A stretch of DNA of 5,890 nucleotides from an uncultured Sphingomonadales bacterium (GTDB lineage: Bacteria; Pseudomonadota; Alphaproteobacteria; Sphingomonadales; Sphingomonadaceae), in contig CAIWFP010000089.1 of NCBI GenBank assembly GCA_903911985.1, forward strand, positions 1-5,890. The letters run 5' to 3'. Shown here one piece after another: positions 1 through 4,851 of this stretch (position 1 is its first letter; every line of letters begins with the position of its first letter). The notes beneath the pieces were generated by a model that was not told the origin of the DNA, ran no database searches, and worked only from the letters and a program-made list of their open reading frames with translations. The position numbers and the translations under genes were made by a program.

Positions 1-1311
1 GAACACCTGCAGCCGGCGCCCCTCGATCGCGCCCAGCAGCGAGATCAGCGCGGCGTCCTGTTCGGGCCCGGCCGCCAGCACAAAACCCTCCAGCGCCGCT
101 TGCGCGGCGGGCCAATCGGCAAAGTCCTGCCCCAGAAACGCGCCGACATCGGCCATATTGCGGGCCACCATGTCGGCGCCAAAGGCATCGGCTCTTGCCA
201 CCCATTCGATCAGTTCCGCCGCCTGCCCCTTCTGCCCCTCGGCAACAGCGTCCTTGGTCGCGATGCCCGCCAGCGTATCGCTCAACTTGCGGATCAGGGT
301 GGCATTGTCGCCGGTCCGCTCCACCAGCGGCGGCAGTTCGGGCAGCGGCACCCCGCTCAGTTGCGACAGGGCGAGCAGGATCGACCGGCGCAGCGCGAGG
401 TCGAACTGGAGATAGACCGAATGCGGATCGGCGGGGCGCGGATCGGCGACGGTTCCGGTGAACTGCATCGTGCCCAGCAGCGAAAACTGCAACACATGAA
501 ACAGCACCGCATCGTGATCGACCGGCTCGCCACTCGCCTCGGCATAATAGCCGAACAGCTCCGCCAGCGGCGCGCCAAGCGGCTCGATCGTGTTGCGCAT
601 GCCCATTGTCGCCAGATCGACCATGGGATCGCCGATCATGCTGAACTCGAAATCATAGAGCCTGGTCATCTTCTGGTCGTGAACCAGAAACTGCCCGGAA
701 TCGAACTGGATGAAGCTGGCCTGCGTCCGGTGCTTTCGCACGTTGCGGCGGATCCATTGAATGACAAATTCCAGCAAAGGTTCCGCCCGGCGCTTGGTGC
801 GCAGATATTGCGGCAGATAGGTGTTGAGACCGACCAGCGCGATCTCCTCGGCGCCCTCGGGCACACGGATATCCACCCCGGCAAAGGCGGAGACCGGCAG
901 CTTGTGCATCGCCGCCACCGCGGTCATATATTCGCGCCCGACGGCGCTTTGCTCCTGCGGTGACAGGGCTGACAGATCGCGCGTGCCTTTGATCGCCTCC
1001 ATCACGATGCAGGGCGGATCGGCGAGATAGCCATGAATTTCCGGCACCGGAATGCCGCAACGGTGCAGCACGCTGATGATATCCGCCTCGCGCCGCAAAT
1101 CGGGAAAAATCGCCACATCACCGGTGCGATCGCCGCGCAGGTGCAGTTCGACAATCTGCCCCCCCACCTCGACATCGGCGAACCATGCCGGGCGCCAGCG
1201 CACCTGCTGCTCCATGCGGACGATCCGGCCGCCCGTCACCTGTTCGACGAAGGCGCGGATGCGCTCTACGGCGGCATCGTCATATTCGGCAACGCCACCG
1301 TTTTGCGACAT
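1..1311 (-). CDS. APH-fold phosphotransferase-like protein with divergent catalytic loop (partial, C-terminus off window)
   Basis: The frame is open from the ATG at 1311-1309 to base 1, giving 437 residues without a stop; the C-terminus lies outside the window. It has the layout of the aminoglycoside phosphotransferase/choline-kinase-like fold (PF01636 type). The N-lobe has a strand ending in R59, a helix with RREAD (E75), the phrase GIPVPEIHGY near 90, and a hinge-like CIVMEAIKG at 101-109. The C-lobe has LYDFEFSMIGDPMVDLA at 218-234, matching the family's metal-binding D-x-E and G-D-P-x-x-D-L segment. The usual HGDxHxxN loop is instead IQFDSGQFLV at 201-210: D204 remains, but the flanking His and Asn positions are replaced by Gln and the loop is about two residues shorter. 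Residues from about 318 onward form an Ala/Leu-rich, probably helical extension beyond the kinase core. The start overlaps the upstream gene's stop (TGATG), so translation is probably coupled. Family assignment is confident; kinase activity and substrate are unknown. Confidence 0.9.
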   Translation of the reverse strand, partial: MSQNGGVAEYDDAAVERIRAFVEQVTGGRIVRMEQQVRWRPAWFADVEVGGQIVELHLRGDRTGDVAIFPDLRREADIISVLHRCGIPVPEIHGYLADPPCIVMEAIKGTRDLSALSPQEQSAVGREYMTAVAAMHKLPVSAFAGVDIRVPEGAEEIALVGLNTYLPQYLRTKRRAEPLLEFVIQWIRRNVRKHRTQASFIQFDSGQFLVHDQKMTRLYDFEFSMIGDPMVDLATMGMRNTIEPLGAPLAELFGYYAEASGEPVDHDAVLFHVLQFSLLGTMQFTGTVADPRPADPHSVYLQFDLALRRSILLALSQLSGVPLPELPPLVERTGDNATLIRKLSDTLAGIATKDAVAEGQKGQAAELIEWVARADAFGADMVARNMADVGAFLGQDFADWPAAQAALEGFVLAAGPEQDAALISLLGAIEGRRLQVF

Positions 1312-1706
1312 CAGGCAGCCCCATCCGCCGCGGGGGGAAAAGCGGCGGCGGCGGCGCGCGTGTCCATATATTCCTTGCCCGAAACGATCAGCCCATCGCG
1401 AATGATCAGCAAATTGTGATATTCATTGCGATAGACGGTGCCGGGAAAATTCATCTCGCCCCGCGCTTCCACGGCCACCCGGTCGCCCTCGGCGGTCAAG
1501 CCGATGATCTCGATCACCCGCTTGCTCGCGCTCAGCAGGCCGTCGCGCACCATGCCGATGAAGTCGTGCCGCGTCATGTCCCCGAACCCCAGAATCCACC
1601 AGCTGCAATCGGGGTGCTGCAAGGCCTCGATCGTGGCGATATCGCCATCGACCACCGCCTGCATATAGCGGCGCGCCACCTGCTTGTTCGCTTCGATATC
1701 GCTCAT
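1311..1706 (-). CDS. SnoaL/NTF2-like small protein
   Basis: This encodes 131 residues starting MSDIEANKQVARRYMQAV. The N-terminal amphipathic helix, the GDIATIEAL turn (21-29), the HPDCSWWI strand (31-38), the DRVAVEARGEM strand (75-85) and the closing YRNEYHNLLIIRDG...KEYMDT section (92-116) are the typical signature of the SnoaL/NTF2-like fold (cone-shaped alpha+beta barrel, about 130 residues). Family members include polyketide cyclases, ketosteroid isomerase-like and limonene-epoxide-hydrolase-like enzymes, and non-catalytic binding proteins; which applies here cannot be decided. The tail after EYMDT is low-complexity Ala/Pro. The frame stays open upstream, but residues there are shadow coding of the neighbouring phosphotransferase. 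The ATG at 1706 was chosen because the family fold begins there and an AGGG lies 7 bases upstream. It sits 37 bases after the upstream gene's stop and shares one base with the next gene's ATG. Likely cytoplasmic; no signal peptide. Confidence 0.93.
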   Translation of the reverse strand: MSDIEANKQVARRYMQAVVDGDIATIEALQHPDCSWWILGFGDMTRHDFIGMVRDGLLSASKRVIEIIGLTAEGDRVAVEARGEMNFPGTVYRNEYHNLLIIRDGLIVSGKEYMDTRAAAAAFPPAADGAA

Positions 1707-1723
1707 CTGTTTGCCCTGCTCCT

Positions 1724-1742
1724 GCCCGCAACGCTCGCGGGC
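1724..1742 (-). other. Intercistronic hairpin between phosphotransferase and SnoaL-like gene
   Basis: On the minus-strand transcript GCCCGC and GCGGGC form a perfect six-base-pair GC stem around a seven-base loop, one base after the phosphotransferase stop codon. The 3' arm touches the AGGAG at 1723-1719 upstream of the SnoaL-like gene. There is no U-tract after it, so it is not an intrinsic terminator; it could mark an mRNA processing or stability point or modulate translation of the next gene. Confidence 0.45.
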
Positions 1743-1743
1743 G

Positions 1744-2853
1744 CTAGAGGTCGTAAAGTTCGTCGATGTTGAGATCCCTGGCCGCGACGCAGAACCGTTC
1801 CAGCGAGGGCAGCGTCGCCTCCTTGGGGTTGATGTTCGATTGCCATGACACCAGCCCCCAGACGATCCAGCGGCGATATTCGCGCCATGCCGTGTCGAAA
1901 TCGAAGGCGATGCCGTGATCGGCCAGCACCGCCAGATAGTGCCGCAACAGATCGCGCTCGGCCGCGCGCCGGTCGGCAATCGTGATCGAGCCCACCGCGA
2001 AATAGCTGTAGTCGCGCCACAAATGGCCCTTGCGCACGATCTGCCAGTCGAGAAACAGGCGCCCGCCATCGGCCGTGCCGTAAGAGTTGCCCAGATGCGC
2101 GTCGCCGTGAACGAGGCACAGCGGGCCGGGATCGGCCATGTCATGCGCGCAGAGTTGCAACCACGCCTCGCGCAGCTTTTGCGGATCGCTGGCAAACCAT
2201 GCCGGGAACATCGCCACCCGTTCGGGCAGCCGGTTCACCCGGTCATAATGCTCGGCCATCATCGCCCAATAATCATCGCCCGCATGATCGGGCGCCATCG
2301 CCCGCTGCAGCCAGTCCGCCGCGTCCAGCCTTGGGTCGGCCCAGGTGCTGGCATGTAACCGCGCCAGCGCCGCCACGCCGCGCATCGCCTCGTCGATGGT
2401 GATCGGCTCGGCCGAAGTGCCAAACCTGCCGCCCCAGTGCTCCATATCCTCCAGCACCAGCAGGCCCTGCTTGCCATCGGCGTCATCGTCCCAGTCGGCA
2501 TAGAAGCAATGCGGCGCGGGCAGTTGCAGCCCTTCGCACAAATCCTTGTAGAAGCGCGCCTCGTTGACATTGGCCTCACCGCTCAGCGGGCTGCCCGACC
2601 AGTTCGACTTCAGGCACAAATGGCCGGGCAACACCGCCGGATCCGGGCCGGACACCGCGATCCGCAGCTTTGTCGTGTGGCCCGCGATGATTTCGACCAC
2701 CTCCATCGCGTCGATTACAATCCCCGGATAGCGGTTGCGCAGCACCCGCTGGAGCCAGGCCGCATCCACCGCGGCAAGGTCTGTCGGCAGCCGCTCGTCC
2801 CGCGCCGGATAGCCGCGCGCTGTTCCGGCTTTCGTCGTCGCCATGCCGCTCAC
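1744..2853 (-). CDS. APH/ecdysteroid-kinase-like phosphotransferase, catalytic loop intact
   Basis: A small-molecule kinase of the APH/EcKinase-like superfamily, predicted to transfer phosphate from ATP (or GTP) to a hydroxyl group. Numbering from the GTG at 2853 (369 residues), motifs in order are: K82 in LCLKSNW (nucleotide-binding lysine), E98 in NVNEARFYKDL (partner helix glutamate), LLVLEDM at 131-137 (hinge), the complete catalytic loop LVHGDAHLGN at 247-256 (H249, D251, H253, N256), and LFLDWQ with metal-binding D269, followed by WRDYSYF at 279-285. NEARFY and LVLEDM resemble the EcKinase/DUF1679 branch more than antibiotic kinases, so antibiotic resistance is unlikely. GTG 2853 is preferred because AGGGG lies 7 bases upstream, overlapping the SDR's end; ATG 2844 (MATTKAG, 366 residues) and ATG 2880 (378 residues, overlapping the SDR by 23 bases) are alternatives. 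An acidic stretch, DWDDDADG, lies at 120-127. In the operon it follows the SDR almost directly, so an alcohol produced by redox partners may be its acceptor; that is inference. Confidence 0.93.
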   Translation of the reverse strand: MSGMATTKAGTARGYPARDERLPTDLAAVDAAWLQRVLRNRYPGIVIDAMEVVEIIAGHTTKLRIAVSGPDPAVLPGHLCLKSNWSGSPLSGEANVNEARFYKDLCEGLQLPAPHCFYADWDDDADGKQGLLVLEDMEHWGGRFGTSAEPITIDEAMRGVAALARLHASTWADPRLDAADWLQRAMAPDHAGDDYWAMMAEHYDRVNRLPERVAMFPAWFASDPQKLREAWLQLCAHDMADPGPLCLVHGDAHLGNSYGTADGGRLFLDWQIVRKGHLWRDYSYFAVGSITIADRRAAERDLLRHYLAVLADHGIAFDFDTAWREYRRWIVWGLVSWQSNINPKEATLPSLERFCVAARDLNIDELYDL

Positions 2854-2857
2854 GCGA

Positions 2858-3661
2858 TCACCCCTGCTGGGCGGCAACATGGTCCATCATGTCCATCACA
2901 TGGGCATGATGGGCCGACATGCCGCCATCGATGACGATGATCTGCCCGTTGATATAGCGCGATTCCGCCGAGCCGAGGAACGCCACCAGCGCGGCGATGT
3001 CGGCGGGCTCGCCAAGCTCGCCCATCGGCATGTGGCGGGCGATGATGTCGAACTCCTTGCCCGCCACCTTGCGCGAATGCGGCGTCACGATCGGGCCGGG
3101 CGCAATGGCGTTGCAGCGGATTTTCTGGACCCCATGCTGCGTCGCCATATAGCGGGTCATCGAAATCACCGCCGCCTTCGAGGTGCCATAGGCGATGCGC
3201 CCGGCATCCCCCAGCATCCCCGAGCCTGACGCGAGATTGACAATCGCCCCGCCGCCCACGGCCGCGATGTGCGGGATGGCATGCCGGCAGCAATAGAGAT
3301 AGCCGGTCGCGTTCACATGCAGCGTGCGCTCCCACACATCGTTGGGAATGGTGACGGCATCGGTATCGCCCATCATCGTCGCCATGTCGGTCAGCGCGGC
3401 GTTGTTGACCAGCACATCGAGCCGCCCGAACGCCGCGACGGTGCCATCCACCGCCGCCTTCACCGCCTTCTCGTCGCCAATGTCGAGCGCGAAGGCCACC
3501 GCCCTGTCTCCATATGCGGCGGCCACAGCCTCAGCAGCGTCACCAACAAAGTCGGTCACCGCCACCCGCGCGCCTTCATCGACCAGCCGCTGGACCACGG
3601 CCTTGCCGATGCCGCCCGCGCCGCCGGTCACGAACGCCACCTTGCCCTCGAACCTGTTCAT
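2858..3661 (-). CDS. SDR family NAD(P)-dependent oxidoreductase
   Basis: This encodes 267 residues, a normal length for a classical short-chain dehydrogenase/reductase. All hallmark motifs are present: TGGAGGIG cofactor-binding turn at 12-19, D37 at the end of the second strand (favours NAD(H) over NADP(H)), D60-I61 after the third strand, NNA at 86-88, the structural N117 in HVNATG, catalytic S145 in NLASGSG, Y158 and K162 in YGTSK, and the PGPIVTP segment at 188-194. The reaction is reversible oxidation of a secondary alcohol or reduction of a ketone; the substrate is not readable. The C-terminus after DGGMSA is unusual, with a His/Met/Asp-rich tail (HHAHVMDMMDH, 251-261). The ATG at 3661 has a strong AGGAGGAG Shine-Dalgarno 6 bases upstream. 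It lies 56 bases downstream of the LLM gene and its TGA is within a few bases of the next gene's start, which supports co-transcription. Confidence 0.97.
   Translation of the reverse strand: MNRFEGKVAFVTGGAGGIGKAVVQRLVDEGARVAVTDFVGDAAEAVAAAYGDRAVAFALDIGDEKAVKAAVDGTVAAFGRLDVLVNNAALTDMATMMGDTDAVTIPNDVWERTLHVNATGYLYCCRHAIPHIAAVGGGAIVNLASGSGMLGDAGRIAYGTSKAAVISMTRYMATQHGVQKIRCNAIAPGPIVTPHSRKVAGKEFDIIARHMPMGELGEPADIAALVAFLGSAESRYINGQIIVIDGGMSAHHAHVMDMMDHVAAQQG
2861..2865 (-). promoter_or_regulatory. Ribosome binding site favouring the GTG start at 2853
   Basis: AGGGG on the minus strand directly precedes the SDR stop codon TGA (2860-2858). It is 7 bases from GTG 2853 but 16 bases from ATG 2844, so spacing favours the GTG. 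The arrangement places the site inside the last codons of the SDR gene, typical of coupled translation. Confidence 0.5.
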
Positions 3662-3667
3662 GCGTCA

Positions 3668-3675
3668 CTCCTCCT
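3668..3675 (-). promoter_or_regulatory. Strong ribosome binding site of the SDR gene
   Basis: AGGAGGAG on the minus strand lies 6 bases before the ATG at 3661. It is the strongest Shine-Dalgarno in the window and suggests the SDR is translated efficiently and independently of the upstream LLM gene. Confidence 0.8.
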
Positions 3676-3717
3676 GCCCAGCGCTTTTTTGCGCCGTTGC
3701 CATCCCCGATAGGCGCC

Positions 3718-4638
3718 CTAGATCTTCGGCTTGATCTCTTCGGCCACCCAGTGCAGCCGCTCAATGAATTCGGACTTGTCGGCAATCCCCGGCGGCAGCG
3801 GCACGATGGTTTCGGTAATCCCCAGTTCCTTCAGCCAGCCGATCTGGTCGATGATTTTCTGCACATCGCGGCTACCCGGCGCGCGCGGATCGTCGAGCAC
3901 TTCATGGTGCGCACCCACGGTCAGCATTTCGAGCGCGAAGAACACATCGATCTTGCGGCCATCATATTCGGGCTGCGACTTGATCAGATCGATGCAGGCC
4001 GGGAAGGTTTCGGGCGGCGTGCGAAACGGCGACCAGCCATCACCGAACCTGGCCACGCGCTTGAGCACGGGTTCCGCATCGCCACCCAGCCAGATCGGAA
4101 TGCGCGGCTTCTGGATCGGCTTGGGCTCGAAACCGGCATTTTTGAAATTGACGAATTCGCCTTCGAAACAGGGGCTGTCCGATGTCCACAACTCGATCAT
4201 GGCGGCCAGATATTCGTCCGCCATGCGCCCGCGCTTGTGGAAATCGACGCCCATCATGTCGAATTCCTCCTTGAGCCAGCCGACCCCGAACAGCGCCTCG
4301 GCCCGGCCGCCGGTCAGCCAGTCGAGCGTGGACCATGCCTTGGCCTGCACGATCGGGCTTTGCAGCGGCAGGATCGACACCGACGAGGAAAGCCGCAGGT
4401 TCTTGGTGCGCCCGCCCAGATAGCCCAGCGCCACCACGACATGGAAATAGTGATAACCCGAAAGGTCATAATGTTCGGGCGGGACGACGAAATGTTCGCC
4501 CAGCATGCATTTGTTGAAACCAAGCGCGTCGCCCACGGCAATCAGATCGCCGACCTCCGATCCGGTTAGCGCGAATTCCCAAGGTTGCACCATCGCCTTG
4601 ACGTGCATGGAGTTGGGAACGCCCATGTTGAGCTTCAT
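3718..4638 (-). CDS. LLM class flavin/F420-type oxidoreductase (luciferase-like, Rv2161c-type)
   Basis: This encodes 306 residues of the bacterial luciferase-like TIM-barrel family (PF00296). Recognisable segments are the N-terminal strand with LGFNKCMLGEHF at 39-50, RLSSSVSILPLQSPIVQAK at 82-100, STLDWLTGGRAEALFGVGW at 103-121, EEFDMMGV at 124-131, the LWTSDSPCFEGEFVNF block at 150-165, PIWLGGDAE at 181-189 and ARFGDGW at 196-202. This order matches the family annotated as 'F420-dependent, Rv2161c family' (TIGR03619 type). Members are flavin- or F420-dependent monooxygenases, dehydrogenases or reductases; in a sphingomonad FMN with a partner reductase is as plausible as F420. No reductase partner gene is visible. 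The ATG at 4638 has GGAGG 7 bases upstream. It is the first gene of the leftward operon and faces the divergent intergenic region. Likely cytoplasmic. The family call is strong; the cofactor and substrate are unknown. Confidence 0.95.
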   Translation of the reverse strand: MKLNMGVPNSMHVKAMVQPWEFALTGSEVGDLIAVGDALGFNKCMLGEHFVVPPEHYDLSGYHYFHVVVALGYLGGRTKNLRLSSSVSILPLQSPIVQAKAWSTLDWLTGGRAEALFGVGWLKEEFDMMGVDFHKRGRMADEYLAAMIELWTSDSPCFEGEFVNFKNAGFEPKPIQKPRIPIWLGGDAEPVLKRVARFGDGWSPFRTPPETFPACIDLIKSQPEYDGRKIDVFFALEMLTVGAHHEVLDDPRAPGSRDVQKIIDQIGWLKELGITETIVPLPPGIADKSEFIERLHWVAEEIKPKI

Positions 4639-4751
4639 CGTCTGTCCTCCGCCAGTTCGCCCGCCCTTTTCCGGCCGCAGGCTGTTACGGCGCGATCATG
4701 GGCACACCCGGCACCCCCACCACCTTCCCAAAGGCAGGGCACTCCGGCGGG

Positions 4752-4771
4752 GGCAAAGGGCACCCCTTGCC
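4752..4771. promoter_or_regulatory. Candidate operator palindrome
   Basis: The left half GGCAAAGGG and right half CCCCTTGCC are reverse complements except for one position pair (4757/4766), around a CA centre. Eight of ten base pairs match over 20 bases. The two-base centre makes an RNA hairpin unlikely and fits a site for a dimeric transcription factor such as a TetR, MarR or GntR-type regulator. It overlaps the possible rightward -35 box TTGCCA. No regulator gene is present in the window, so its identity is unknown. Confidence 0.5.
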
Positions 4772-4838
4772 AAAATCGACGATCCGCGCGAACCAAACGC
4801 CGAGCGGACCGACCGCAAGGCTAGCGGCCGTACGTCAC

Positions 4839-4846
4839 AGGGAGAG
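4839..4846 (+). promoter_or_regulatory. Ribosome binding site deciding the GTG start at 4852
   Basis: AGGGAGAG lies 5 bases before the GTG at 4852. As there is an in-frame stop at 4822 and no ATG before 4999, this site fixes the otherwise non-standard start of the DUF1214 gene. Confidence 0.75.
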
Positions 4847-4851
4847 CTGTC

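Larger units (their letters stand above)
4639..4851. promoter_or_regulatory. Divergent intergenic regulatory region
   Basis: This 213-base gap lies between two genes transcribed away from each other, so it should contain the promoter of the five-gene leftward operon and that of the rightward DUF1214 gene. No convincing protein-coding sequence with a ribosome binding site occurs in it. Promoter boxes are not clear: TTGCCA at 4767-4772 could serve as a rightward -35 box but has no good -10 partner, and ATCATG at 4695-4700 read on the minus strand gives CATGAT, a 4-of-6 match to TATAAT, without a convincing -35. The most structured element is a palindrome centred at 4761/4762, listed separately. 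Confidence 0.7.

Noticed and set aside
100..963. 287-codon open frame on the plus strand opposite the divergent phosphotransferase
   Set aside because: It lies entirely antisense to a gene with recognisable family motifs, its translation is Arg/His/Gln-rich without a recognisable domain, and long antisense frames are expected in high-GC DNA.
1311..2195. A 294-residue version of the SnoaL-like protein starting at 2195
   Set aside because: The first roughly 160 residues are an off-frame reading of the phosphotransferase gene, Arg/Cys/Ser-rich and unlike any domain; the SnoaL fold starts at MSDIEANKQ (ATG 1706).
1744..2853. Aminoglycoside resistance gene
   Set aside because: The APH fold is present, but the NEARFY and LVLEDM features and the operon context resemble metabolite/EcKinase-like kinases rather than known antibiotic kinases.
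3681..3716. Possible terminator between the LLM and SDR genes: GCGCC...GGCGC stem (3691-3716) next to six T on the plus strand (3685-3690)
   Set aside because: On the operon's transcript the run is six A, not U, so it cannot act as an intrinsic terminator for these genes, and no plus-strand gene ends here. A GCGC-A6-GCGC mini-stem is too short to matter.
3514..4569. 351-codon plus-strand open frame opposite the LLM oxidoreductase and part of the SDR
   Set aside because: It is antisense to two genes with complete family motifs and spans their boundary; it has no recognisable domain or ribosome binding site.
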